Assembly: GCA_964562155.1 (NCBI GenBank)
Contig: CAZLRU010000022.1
Span: forward strand, 1-19,434
Length of the DNA stretch: 19,434 nucleotides
Origin: JAGOUY01 sp964562155
GTDB lineage: Bacteria > Patescibacteriota > Patescibacteriia > 2-12-FULL-60-25
Reading direction: 5' to 3'
Within the stretch, counting starts at the first letter, position 1. Each line of letters opens with the position of its first letter. The position numbers and the translations under genes were made by a program. The notes under the pieces are model-generated. The model had not been told where the DNA came from and did not search any database. It saw only the letters and a program-made list of their open reading frames with translations. Positions 1 through 7,087 of the stretch are shown here, in pieces.

Positions 1-392
1 TCAGCGAAATCGTTCCTCTTGTGACGGCTCGCACCATCAAGTCGACGGTCAATCGCGAACGTCTCCAAACCATCGCTCGGGAAGCTGCTGAACAATCCGG
101 CCGTGGTCGCGTTCCTGTGATCCAGGGAGCCGTCACGTTTAAAGACGCCCTTGCATCGATAAAACAAAAAGAAGGGGTATTTTTCTTTGATCTCAACGCC
201 CCCTTATTTAAGCATTCTCAAGACTCAGTATCCGACACTGGATACTCTCTCTTTGTGGGTCCCGAAGGCGGTTGGACCGAGGAAGAGCGTGCGCTCGCGG
301 AAAAAGAAGGATTAGCTATCGCTGGTCTGGGCTCACGCACCTTACGAGCAGAGACCGCGGCGATGATCGCAAGCTACCTTCTGTGTACGTAA
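1..392 (+). CDS. rsmE: 16S rRNA m3U1498 methyltransferase RsmE, C-terminal part (cut by window start)
   Basis: RsmE methylates N3 of U1498 in 16S rRNA using S-adenosylmethionine and acts on the assembled 30S subunit. The reading frame is open from base 3, so the gene begins outside the window and only about 130 C-terminal residues are present. The SPOUT-type (knotted) SAM site is visible as VGPEGGWTEEE followed by LGSRTLRAETAA, matching the family signatures GPEGG and LG.R.LR.ETA. The upstream EAAEQSGR stretch is also typical of RsmE. The gene ends at TAA 390-392, 53 bases before the Nudix gene. The family call is secure; nothing can be said about the missing N-terminal domain. Confidence 0.93.
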   Translation, partial: SEIVPLVTARTIKSTVNRERLQTIAREAAEQSGRGRVPVIQGAVTFKDALASIKQKEGVFFFDLNAPLFKHSQDSVSDTGYSLFVGPEGGWTEEERALAEKEGLAIAGLGSRTLRAETAAMIASYLLCT

Positions 393-445
393 TCTAAAAA
401 ACAAGACTTCTTTCCACGAGATATTCTCGATACCCAATAGTTTTT

Positions 446-838
446 ATGATTATTATCGCAAGCGGACCCGTTATTGTTGAAGGCCGAAAAGTACTTGTAA
501 ACAAACATGGAGACACCCCATATTGGAAGTTCTGCGGAGGCAGACTGGAGTCCATGGACACGACTCTGGTCGAGGCGTGTCGTCGCGAAGCCAAAGAAGA
601 AATGGGCATAGATCTCGAGATGCTCTCTCAAGATCCATCCTTCTTTTACACCACAAAAGAAACGCCAGAGGGAATCGTTGACGTGATTCTTGTTCATTAC
701 CTCGCCAAGCGTGTTGGTGAGATAAAACCCGGAGATGACATTCGTGAATGGAAGTGGTTACCCATTGATCGGTTAGAAAGTGAAGATCTTGCTCCCAATA
801 TCAAGCCGATGCTAAGAGAGTTTGGATTTTTAGAGTAA
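446..838 (+). CDS. Nudix hydrolase (130 aa)
   Basis: Nudix enzymes hydrolyse nucleoside diphosphates linked to another group, using a Mg2+-binding Nudix box. Here the box is GGRLESMDTTLVEACRRE followed by AKEEMGI. The catalytic helix REAKEEMGI fits REUxEExGU exactly, but the loop before it is one residue longer than the classic G-x5-E-x7-REUxEExGU and has Asp where the first Glu normally sits. Substrate cannot be predicted; a housecleaning or ADP-sugar role is possible. At 130 aa it is a single-domain protein. The start ATG at 446 has no SD. It lies 53 bases after rsmE on the same strand and could be co-transcribed. Downstream lie hairpins that read better as terminators for the opposing kinase gene. 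Confidence 0.85.
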   Translation: MIIIASGPVIVEGRKVLVNKHGDTPYWKFCGGRLESMDTTLVEACRREAKEEMGIDLEMLSQDPSFFYTTKETPEGIVDVILVHYLAKRVGEIKPGDDIREWKWLPIDRLESEDLAPNIKPMLREFGFLE

Positions 839-858
839 ATCATTCTAATAAAAAAAGA

Positions 859-888
859 ACTCATCCAGATGCGATGAAATGGATGAGT
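859..888 (-). terminator. Intrinsic terminator, distal of a tandem pair after the kinase gene
   Basis: A perfect 9-bp stem, actcatcca (859-867) with tggatgagt (880-888), and a 12-nt loop. Read on the minus strand it is followed by tcttttttt (complement of 850-858), a good U-tract. It is the second terminator met by transcripts of the minus-strand kinase. The Nudix gene ends 20 bases away on the plus strand, but there is no T-run on that side. Confidence 0.75.
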
Positions 889-902
889 ACACACAAAACG
901 AA

Positions 903-953
903 AACGACGCGCTCACTTCGATAGCCACTGGCTAAGGGAAGTAAGCGCGCGTT
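903..953 (-). terminator. Intrinsic terminator, proximal of the tandem pair after the kinase gene (GCGTC type)
   Basis: A long branched hairpin. aacg pairs with cgtt, cgcgct with agcgcg and acttc with gaagt, with small bulges, and an inner agcc/ggct hairpin sits at 923-933. On the minus strand the 3' arm ends in gcgtcg and is followed by ttttcgtttt. The kinase stop codon is 27 bases upstream. The GCGTC arm ending recurs at 10381, 12880, 13980 and 14592. Confidence 0.7.
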
Positions 954-979
954 AAGAGAAGGGAAGAAAGAGCGAGGTA

Positions 980-2521
980 TCAGTCGCAGATCTGCGGGCC
1001 GTCCGGATCATCAGGATCGGGATGGCAGCGATGTCGCCGCGAGTGCGGCGGACGCGGCTGGCCGCGCGGGGTACGTCGGTTGCGTCCAGAGGGCTGGGCG
1101 ACCGGGGGAGGCGGCTCTTGAGGAGTCGTCGCCACGGGCGGAGTCGGCTCAGCCCGTGGAGGGGTGGGAGCCGGCACCGGAGGGGTGGGTTCGAGCGGAG
1201 TCGGCTCCGGTCGCGCGTCCCGCGTTGTGTGCGGTGTGGGGCGCGGCGTGTTGGCCACCCCGCGCATGATCAGGACTCCGATGATCGCTGCGAGTGTCAC
1301 CGCCGCGAACGCGATGATGATGGTTGGACGCGGTGACCTCGCCGTAGGGCGCTTGTCGAACGTGCCGCTCAGGTTTGTCTGTGCTTGACGCACAGGACTC
1401 TCCTGGCCCGGATCGCCCCCACCGAGTCGCTGAAGCTTTACGTTCACCGGGAGGGGCGGCTTGACCGTTACCTCTCCCACGCCGGCGAACGTGCCACTCT
1501 GGTGGGCCAGGATGGCGCCTTCGGGGGGAGGGGTCGTGTTCGACACGAGGTCGAGAACCTCGGTCGGCTCGTCTGCTCCTACCGGAGGGAGTAGACGAGC
1601 CGCCTTTTCGGGCAGAGAGAACTCGCGCACCCCGATGCGCGTGAACTCGTGGTTGGCGATGGCGTAGCGCTCGAGGGCCTGGGCGAAGGCGGCCGCGGAC
1701 TGGAAGCGCTCGTTCGGTCGCTTGGCCATGGCCGTGAGCACGACCTTCTGAAGGTCGGACTCGATACCCTCCATGGGCGGCGGTTCCTCCCGTGCCGCCA
1801 TCATGAGGGTGGCGACGAACGTTTCCCCTTCGAAGGGGGGACGTCCCATCAGCATCTCCCACAGGATTACTCCCAGGGAGTAGATGTCTGCTCGTCGATC
1901 GACTTCCTTCGGTCGCTGGTGCTGCTCGGGGGACATGTAGTAGGCCGTTCCCATGAGCGTAGCCGTTCTGGTCATGCGATCCTTGCCAGGCGCTACCACC
2001 TGGGCAATCCCGAAGTCGAGGATCTTTGCCATCAGGGTCGAATGCTTCCGCCCCCGCGCGACGAAGATGTTCTCAGGCTTGAGATCGCGATGGATGACGG
2101 TCGCCTCGTGAGCCGCCTCCAGGCCATCGAGCACCTGGAGCGCAACCTCGACGGCGTGGATCGGGGGAAGTTTCCCACCGAAACGCTCCATCTCCTCGTA
2201 GAGATTGTGCCCGACGAGGAATTCCATCGTCAGGAAGTGGAAGCCGAGCTTCGTATCAGATCCTGCGTCCAGGACGCGGATCACGTGGTCGCTGTTCCTT
2301 GCCGCTGCCGAGGCGGCCTTTGGCTCCTTGAGGAAGCGCGCGACCGTCTCGTCTTCGGCGTTGAGGTTCGGTCGGAGCATCTTGAGCGCGACCGAGGTCC
2401 CAGTGGTCTGGTCCTCGGCCTCGTAGACCTGCCCCATCATGCCCGACCCGAGCATGCGGAGAATTCGGTAGCGGCCGGCTACCACGGTGTTTGTAACGAG
2501 CAGTGGAGTTTCTTCGGACAC
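980..2521 (-). CDS. Hanks-type Ser/Thr protein kinase with one transmembrane helix and proline-rich tail (513 aa)
   Basis: A membrane-anchored eukaryotic-like kinase that would phosphorylate Ser/Thr on cytoplasmic targets. Motifs in order: glycine loop GSGMMGQVYEA (25-35), VALK with Lys47, catalytic HRDLKPEN (144-151), DFG (169-171), SPE (197-199) and DIYSLG (212-217). All core catalytic residues are present. A hydrophobic span lies at about 401-420, followed by a Pro/Thr-rich tail of about 90 residues, presumably outside the membrane. The start is GTG at 2521-2519, chosen because AAGGAG lies 6 bases upstream and the kinase domain begins soon after; the frame stays open another 104 codons upstream but that stretch is low-complexity and crosses a terminator. 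Style and tail resemble Myxococcota kinases. It is strongly GC-rich compared with core neighbours. Two terminators follow it. Targets are unknown. Confidence 0.92.
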   Translation of the reverse strand: MSEETPLLVTNTVVAGRYRILRMLGSGMMGQVYEAEDQTTGTSVALKMLRPNLNAEDETVARFLKEPKAASAAARNSDHVIRVLDAGSDTKLGFHFLTMEFLVGHNLYEEMERFGGKLPPIHAVEVALQVLDGLEAAHEATVIHRDLKPENIFVARGRKHSTLMAKILDFGIAQVVAPGKDRMTRTATLMGTAYYMSPEQHQRPKEVDRRADIYSLGVILWEMLMGRPPFEGETFVATLMMAAREEPPPMEGIESDLQKVVLTAMAKRPNERFQSAAAFAQALERYAIANHEFTRIGVREFSLPEKAARLLPPVGADEPTEVLDLVSNTTPPPEGAILAHQSGTFAGVGEVTVKPPLPVNVKLQRLGGGDPGQESPVRQAQTNLSGTFDKRPTARSPRPTIIIAFAAVTLAAIIGVLIMRGVANTPRPTPHTTRDARPEPTPLEPTPPVPAPTPPRAEPTPPVATTPQEPPPPVAQPSGRNRRTPRGQPRPPHSRRHRCHPDPDDPDGPQICD

Positions 2522-2584
2522 GGCACTCTCCTTCGAGTGTTTGATGTTCGAGGTCGTGACTGATTTCACGTCCTCCCATACGCC

Positions 2585-2602
2585 GTGTTCAGAGATGAAC
2601 AC
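2585..2602. promoter_or_regulatory. 18-bp perfect dyad upstream of the kinase start (possible operator)
   Basis: gtgttca-gaga-tgaacac is a perfect 7-bp inverted repeat with a 4-base centre. It lies about 64 bases upstream of the kinase GTG and after the terminator of the preceding gene, where a promoter would be expected. It could be a repressor site or a leader hairpin. No convincing -35/-10 pair was found around it. Confidence 0.4.
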
Positions 2603-2634
2603 ATCAAATGGGATGATATGAAAGAAAGTGGGGG

Positions 2635-2667
2635 ACCGGGCACGAGTCATACGACGTCGTGCCCGGT
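2635..2667 (-). terminator. Intrinsic terminator after the Cys-motif exported protein
   Basis: A perfect 11-bp stem, accgggcacga (2635-2645) with tcgtgcccggt (2657-2667), and an 11-nt loop. The minus-strand tail cccccactttctttc is only moderately U-rich. It lies 27 bases after the stop at 2695, so it separates this gene from the kinase unit or attenuates read-through into it. Confidence 0.65.
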
Positions 2668-2694
2668 GAGGGGAGAGGAAGGAGCAGAGGTGAG

Positions 2695-3825
2695 TCAGAA
2701 CTGGCCGCTGACCCCGACCGTGCCGTCGGCGGGGTTGAAGAACGCGGTGGTGCGCTGCGGGGCGTTGGGGCTGATCCCGACGATGATCGCGCCCACGATC
2801 GCCGCGGCTCCTCCACCGGCGATGGTGGCCCACGCAGCGGTACGTTCCGTGTCAGCGACGGTGGCGGGCGAGGTCGCGCCCTCGCGCGGCTGTACGCAGT
2901 CGATGGCGGACGTCTCACGACAGCCGCGCTGCGCGAGCGCCGCGCGCTGCTCCTGGTCGAGCCCGTCATTGTAGGCGGCGAGCCCGTGGAGGGCGGCGCC
3001 GACCGCGGCGCCGACCGCACCGATGCCCACGAGCACCCACCCAGCCCGCCGTCGGCCGGAGTGGTCGACCACCGCCGGGTGGTTGTTGGCGAGGATGGCG
3101 TTGCACCGCCCCGCCGTGCAGACGTTGCCCGCGGGGCAGACGTTGCCGCAGCCGCCGCAGTTGCGAACGTCGCTCGCGAGCTCGACGCACGCTCCACCGC
3201 AGGCGAGCTGCCGCGCCGGGCACATGAGCGCCGACGGCGGCGCGGTGACGTGGGTGGCGACCACCGTGGGCGCCTGCATGCGCGCCACGAGCTGCGTGCG
3301 GAACTCCTGGAGCGCCGTGAGCGCCGCTTGGATCGGGCGCGTCTGGAACCCGTCCACGAGGTTGGCGCGCATGAGCGCCTGGTTGTAGTCGGCGATCGCC
3401 GAGTCGATGAGCGCGAGGCGCTCGGGTCCGTCGGACAACGTACCCTGACGGCTCTCGCGCGCGATCGCGCGACCCTGGTATCGGTCCGGCAGACCGCACT
3501 GTACGATCGCCGTGGACCAGAGCGTCTCGGCGCTCACATAGTCACGGGCCCGCGAAGCGGTCCGCGCCTGTCCCGCCGTCGCGCCCGACCCGTCACGGTC
3601 GGGGCACTCCTCGGCGGAGATCTCGGCCGGCGTCGGGGACGACGCCGGCCCGCGGGGCTGGCTCTGTGCCAGCACCGCCGGGGCGGTCGGCGCCCCGTGG
3701 TGCCGACCATGATGGTGGCGGGTCTGCCCGTAGGCATTCCCCCCCGCCGCCAGAAAGGTCACGAACCACGCCGTGGTCGCGACCGCCCCGACCCTTCGAA
3801 ACCAGTTATGTACCTCAGTCCACAT
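2695..3825 (-). CDS. Exported protein with Cys-rich motif and two C-terminal hydrophobic spans (376 aa)
   Basis: Function is unknown. The N-terminus has Arg10-Arg11, a hydrophobic stretch (about 13-28) and AYGQ near 31-34, a plausible signal peptide or anchor. A His-rich patch (37-44) and a Pro/Ala-rich linker follow. The middle (about 90-185) is helical and could be TPR-like. Residues 202-241 hold a cysteine motif, CGGACVELASDVRNCGGCG then CPAGNVCTAGRC, a type common in secreted Myxococcota proteins. Hydrophobic spans lie at about 261-282 and 329-351, and the chain ends in GVSGQF. The start ATG at 3825 has AAGGAGG 9 bases upstream. It lies upstream of the kinase on the same strand, suggesting a membrane or periplasmic partner, but a terminator separates them. 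GC-rich and foreign-looking. Confidence 0.8.
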   Translation of the reverse strand: MWTEVHNWFRRVGAVATTAWFVTFLAAGGNAYGQTRHHHGRHHGAPTAPAVLAQSQPRGPASSPTPAEISAEECPDRDGSGATAGQARTASRARDYVSAETLWSTAIVQCGLPDRYQGRAIARESRQGTLSDGPERLALIDSAIADYNQALMRANLVDGFQTRPIQAALTALQEFRTQLVARMQAPTVVATHVTAPPSALMCPARQLACGGACVELASDVRNCGGCGNVCPAGNVCTAGRCNAILANNHPAVVDHSGRRRAGWVLVGIGAVGAAVGAALHGLAAYNDGLDQEQRAALAQRGCRETSAIDCVQPREGATSPATVADTERTAAWATIAGGGAAAIVGAIIVGISPNAPQRTTAFFNPADGTVGVSGQF

Positions 3826-4044
3826 TAGCCGAATCCTCCTTTGGAATAGGCCTATCGTTGCTGTGATCCCATCCTACCTCGAAGGCAGGACGGACGCGAT
3901 ACCTTGGCACAAAATCGGGCTTTTGTCGAGCCCAACGCCATTATATCTCAGGTTATTCTTGCGATAATAACGAAAAAGCCAAAAAATAAGCCATTTAGAG
4001 GGTTTTTATCACGAGTGATCCTCGATACGCGCGTTCCGATCCTG

Positions 4045-4056
4045 TATACTCTCTCC
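4045..4056 (+). promoter_or_regulatory. -10 element TATACT of gpmI; transcript probably leaderless
   Basis: TGTATACT ends at 4050 and is followed by only six bases (ctctcc) before the ATG at 4057. A start site 6-7 bases after the -10 would put the first nucleotide at or next to the start codon. No clear -35 is present and no SD could fit. The same arrangement occurs before the PAP2 gene. Confidence 0.6.
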
Positions 4057-5631
4057 ATGGCCTATAAACCCGTTGTCTTGATCATCGTTGATGGTTTTGG
4101 AGTAGCTCCATCGGCGGATGGAAATGCGGTGAATGAAGCAAAGATGCCGATCTTCCATCGGTTGGTTGAGAGTTATCCGGCGATGACCCTTCAGGCTTCC
4201 GGTTCCGCTGTTGGGTTGGGTTGGGGAGAGATGGGAAACTCAGAAGTCGGTCATCTAACCATTGGAGCCGGACGTATTTTTTACCAAAGTCTACCCCGTA
4301 TTAACCTCGCTATTGAAAGCGGAGAGTTCGCGAGCAACCCCGCGCTCCAAAAAACCATCGACCACGCAAAAACAAATAACGGAGCTATTCATTTATTGGG
4401 ATTGGTTTCTCCCGGGGGCGTGCACGCGACCACCGAGCATCTGCACGCACTTCTTGATCTGTGTAAAAAAGGCGGTATCACGCGCGTCTATGTGCACGCT
4501 TTCTTGGATGGTCGCGATACACAGTACCGTTCAGCGCTCGGCTTCATCGACGAACTCGAAGCCAAGATGGAAGAGATGGGGATAGGGGAGATCGCCTCTC
4601 TTTCGGGGAGATTCTACGCCATGGATCGCGATAACCGCTGGGATCGTATTCAAAAAAGCTATGAAGCGATCGCGGCAGGACGAGGCGAGATGTCCGAGAG
4701 CGCTCATGCAGCGATTGAGGCTTCGTATGCAAAAGGTGTCTATGACGAGCAGTTCGTGCCGACAGTGATCACTAAACAAAACAAACCGATCGGTCTCATG
4801 ACTCCAGGCGACGGGGTGATCTTTTTCAATTTTCGTCCGGACCGCATGCGTCAGATCACCAAAGCATTTTGTTTGCCAACGTTTACCAAATTCGAGCGCC
4901 AAACCTATCTCACGCGCATGTTCTACACGACCATGACGGAGTACGAAAAAGATCTTCCTGTAGAAGTCGCATTTCCTCCTTATATTATCGAACAATGTCT
5001 TGCCCGCGTGGTGTCAGAAGCGGGTTTGCGTCAGCTGCATATTGCGGAAACAGAGAAATACGCGCACGTGACCTTCTTCCTAAACGGCATGCGCGAAGAA
5101 GCCTTTCCCGGCGAAGAGCGTGTGATCGTGCCCTCGCCGCGTGTCTCGAGCTACGATCAAGCACCAGAAATGTCGATCTTTGAAGTGACCGATCGAATCG
5201 TGAAAGAAATATCAGCCGCTTCGTATGATCTGATTGTCGTAAACTTTGCTAATCCCGATATGGTGGGTCATACCGGTGATGAAGCGGCCACCGTCAAAGC
5301 GTGTGAAGCCGTAGATAAAGCCCTTGGTCAGGTTGTGGATGCGATCCTTTTAGTTGGGGGCGCGGTTCTTCTGACGGCCGATCATGGGAATGCGGAGGAA
5401 GTAAAAAATCTCGTGACAGGCGAGATGGATAAAGAGCATTCGACGAACCCTGTGCCGTGTCTCATTGTGGCTAAAGATCTTGAAGGAATGAAGGCGCCGG
5501 GCGGTGATGTCGTGGGTGGAGATTTATCATTTACGCCCCCGGTGGGTATGTTGGCGGATGTTGCGCCAACGGTCTGTAAATTGTTAGGTATTCCTCAAGG
5601 CTCAGATATGACGGGGCAAGCATTGGTATAA
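4057..5631 (+). CDS. gpmI: 2,3-bisphosphoglycerate-independent phosphoglycerate mutase (524 aa)
   Basis: This cytoplasmic enzyme interconverts 3- and 2-phosphoglycerate in glycolysis through a phosphoserine intermediate and two Mn2+ ions. Visible family signatures: metal Asp in VDGFG (D12), nucleophile Ser62 in MGNSEVGHLTIG, FLDGRDT, GRFYAMDRDNRWDR, NFRPDRMRQIT, TEKYAHVTFF, NPDMVGHTGD and LTADHGNAEEV. Length matches the family's usual 510-550. The start at 4057 is chosen because MAYKPVVLIIVDGFG begins exactly as other members do, and a TATACT box lies six bases upstream; the frame is open further upstream but that part looks noncoding. NGM replaces the usual NGG in the 'TEKYAHVTFF.NGG' motif. 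nth follows after 24 bases and is probably co-transcribed. Confidence 0.97.
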   Translation: MAYKPVVLIIVDGFGVAPSADGNAVNEAKMPIFHRLVESYPAMTLQASGSAVGLGWGEMGNSEVGHLTIGAGRIFYQSLPRINLAIESGEFASNPALQKTIDHAKTNNGAIHLLGLVSPGGVHATTEHLHALLDLCKKGGITRVYVHAFLDGRDTQYRSALGFIDELEAKMEEMGIGEIASLSGRFYAMDRDNRWDRIQKSYEAIAAGRGEMSESAHAAIEASYAKGVYDEQFVPTVITKQNKPIGLMTPGDGVIFFNFRPDRMRQITKAFCLPTFTKFERQTYLTRMFYTTMTEYEKDLPVEVAFPPYIIEQCLARVVSEAGLRQLHIAETEKYAHVTFFLNGMREEAFPGEERVIVPSPRVSSYDQAPEMSIFEVTDRIVKEISAASYDLIVVNFANPDMVGHTGDEAATVKACEAVDKALGQVVDAILLVGGAVLLTADHGNAEEVKNLVTGEMDKEHSTNPVPCLIVAKDLEGMKAPGGDVVGGDLSFTPPVGMLADVAPTVCKLLGIPQGSDMTGQALV

Positions 5632-5655
5632 GGAGTAAGAAGGTGTACCAAGAGT

Positions 5656-6294
5656 ATGGCTTCTCCTCGAACAGCTGAAAAAATAGTGCATACACTTGAG
5701 CCCCTCTATCCTGCAAAAGGCATGGTTGATCTTGGAAATCCAGAAGACACCCTGATCGCAACGTTGCTCTCTGCTCGCACAACCGATGCACAAGTGCTGA
5801 AGGTATATCCCGGTTTACGCAAACGATTTCCTACGCTCAAGGATTTTGCTGGGGCTCATGTCAAAGATATTGAAAAATGCATTGGGTCTATTGGTTTATA
5901 TCGCAATAAAGCCCTTGCGATTAAAGCTCTTGCCATACGTTTATTGGAAGTCTACGGAGGGAACGTTCCTAGTACCATGGAAGATCTGATAACGCTCCCG
6001 GGCGTTGGTCGCAAAACCGCGAGCTGTGTCCTCTGGTATGGTTTTGGTAAACCCGCCATGGCTGTTGATACCCATGTCTTTCGGATTGCAAAACGCCTGG
6101 GCTGGGCGAAAGGGAAAAATGTTCTTATGGTTGAACAAGAACTTATGAATCTCCTCCCCAAGGATGTATGGGGACCCGTAAACCGCCTATTCGTTCAGTT
6201 CGGCCGTGACATCTGCAAACCCATCACCCCACACTGTTGGAGATGCCCCGTGCGTGATCTCTGCGAATACAAACATAAAACCCCTAAACCCTAA
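5656..6294 (+). CDS. nth: Endonuclease III, DNA glycosylase/AP lyase (212 aa)
   Basis: Nth removes oxidised pyrimidines from DNA and cleaves the abasic site by beta-elimination in base excision repair. The helix-hairpin-helix LPGVGRKTA carries catalytic Lys120 and the helix VDTHVFRIAKRLG carries Asp138, the same numbers as in E. coli Nth. The 4Fe-4S cluster ligands C187, C194, C197 and C203 follow C-x6-C-x2-C-x5-C, again with E. coli numbering. One oddity is LLSARTTD with Arg41 where E. coli has Gln41, a residue that inserts into the DNA helix. The start ATG at 5656 lies 24 bases after gpmI; aagaagg upstream may act as a weak SD. Likely an operon with gpmI. The paired function is coincidental as far as can be seen. 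Confidence 0.97.
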   Translation: MASPRTAEKIVHTLEPLYPAKGMVDLGNPEDTLIATLLSARTTDAQVLKVYPGLRKRFPTLKDFAGAHVKDIEKCIGSIGLYRNKALAIKALAIRLLEVYGGNVPSTMEDLITLPGVGRKTASCVLWYGFGKPAMAVDTHVFRIAKRLGWAKGKNVLMVEQELMNLLPKDVWGPVNRLFVQFGRDICKPITPHCWRCPVRDLCEYKHKTPKP

Positions 6295-6325
6295 AAAACC
6301 AACCACTCCCTTCCTCTCCCATCTA

Positions 6326-6513
6326 GGGCTCGCACTGACTCGAACGTGTTTGATATCTCTATTAAACTCGCACGGGTGACACGGAGGCGGGTCCCCTGAA
6401 ACGCGCAGTCCGCCTCCCCATGTGATTGGCGGCGAGCATTTCAGGGTGCCGCAGTGGCAGGACCCGTGCGAAAACAAAAAAGCTTGCAAACACGTTCGAG
6501 TCAGTGCGAGCCC
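6326..6513. repeat. 188-bp palindromic element with 27-bp perfect terminal inverted repeats
   Basis: The outer arms 6326-6352 and 6487-6513 are perfect inverted complements over 27 bases (gggctcgcactgactcg... on the left). Nested inside are tcgcacgggt (6368-6377) with acccgtgcga (6462-6471), and ggaggcgg (6383-6390) with ccgcctcc (6410-6417). ccctgaaa (6394-6401) in that hairpin's loop can pair with tttcaggg (6439-6446), which would form a pseudoknot. A small tgcc/ggca hairpin lies at 6447-6459. There is no coding frame of note, no obvious target-site duplication and no U-tract. It could be a MITE or REPIN-like element or a structured RNA. It fills the gap between nth and the PAP2 gene. Confidence 0.8.
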
Positions 6514-6556
6514 ACCGCCTAACTTTATTTTCTGCCGCCCGCAGGGCAATCTATTG

Positions 6557-6568
6557 TATACTCCCTTC
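6557..6568 (+). promoter_or_regulatory. -10 element TATACT of the PAP2-mltG-helicase operon; probably leaderless
   Basis: TTGTATACT ends at 6562, followed by six bases (cccttc) and the ATG at 6569, the same TGTATACT-N6-ATG layout as gpmI. No SD and no recognisable -35 are seen; the 3' arm of the palindromic element ends 43 bases upstream. Confidence 0.6.
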
Positions 6569-7087
6569 ATGCCCACTGAACTCGCCATCATGCACGCCAT
6601 ACAAGACATCCTTCGGATGCCTTGGTTGAGCGTTTTCATAGTTTGGTCTGCTCGTTGGTTCATCTTCTTGATTCCGTTGCTCGCCATCATCGGTCGCGCT
6701 CAACAACGTTTGTCGCGTCATGCGTTAAAAGAGCTTGTCTGGACCACGCTTCTCGCAGCGTGTCTCGCATTTGGATTGGAGTGGTTACTGGGTCGGACAC
6801 GTCCTTTTATCACCGATCCCACGCTACATGTTCTCGTGCCCCGTCCACACACCATGAGTTTTCCATCAGCGCATGCATCCATCGCCTACGCCATGGCATT
6901 CGCGATCTTTGGATGGGATCGCCCGCTAGGTGTCATTGCCTTGATATTGGCTGATCTGGTGGCAATAGGTCGTGTTGCAACCGGCGTACATTACCCAACG
7001 GATGTGTTAGCTGGTCTGCTCGTTGGCATCGCTTCGTTCACGGTAGTGCGCATGGGGCACAAGTGGATACGTGAAAAAAATACCTAA
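6569..7087 (+). CDS. PAP2-family membrane phosphatase (172 aa)
   Basis: A type-2 phosphatidic acid phosphatase fold; in bacteria such proteins often dephosphorylate undecaprenyl pyrophosphate or phospholipid phosphates at the outer membrane face. Motifs: GRTRPF with Arg78-Pro79 (C1), FPSAHAS with His102 (C2), and GRVATGVHYPTD with Arg135, His141 and Asp145 (C3). The usual C1 lysine (K-x6-RP) is Glu71 and the C3 serine is Gly134, so substrate contacts may differ. Several hydrophobic helices span the protein (about 20-42, 57-75, 104-116, 120-133, 145-160). The start at 6569 is set by the promoter box and the fit to family length; the frame is open upstream into the palindrome. mltG starts at the very next base, pointing to cell-wall lipid recycling, but the substrate is not proven. 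Confidence 0.88.
   Translation: MPTELAIMHAIQDILRMPWLSVFIVWSARWFIFLIPLLAIIGRAQQRLSRHALKELVWTTLLAACLAFGLEWLLGRTRPFITDPTLHVLVPRPHTMSFPSAHASIAYAMAFAIFGWDRPLGVIALILADLVAIGRVATGVHYPTDVLAGLLVGIASFTVVRMGHKWIREKNT

Noticed and set aside
1649..2563. Plus-strand open frame opposite the kinase
   Set aside because: The minus strand encodes an intact kinase with all motifs; the plus frame shows no recognisable protein features.
2659..3828. Long plus-strand open frame opposite the Cys-motif protein gene
   Set aside because: It is a shadow of a GC-rich gene: Arg-rich, low-complexity, no SD or domain. The minus-strand frame has a signal peptide, ordered Cys motif and SD.
3927..3943. Hairpin gggct...agccc between the Cys-motif gene and gpmI
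   Set aside because: Only five base pairs with no real U-tract on either strand; too weak to call a terminator.
6487..6516. tRNA-like 3' end (TTCGAGT and CGAGCCC-ACC, matching GGGCTCG at 6326)
   Set aside because: The T-stem does not pair, there is no anticodon arm, and the match follows simply from the perfect inverted repeat.
6326..6522. Integron attC site (gcctaac core beside a large palindrome)
   Set aside because: No matching GTTRRRY core on the other side, no integrase, and the arms are perfect rather than having attC-type bulges.
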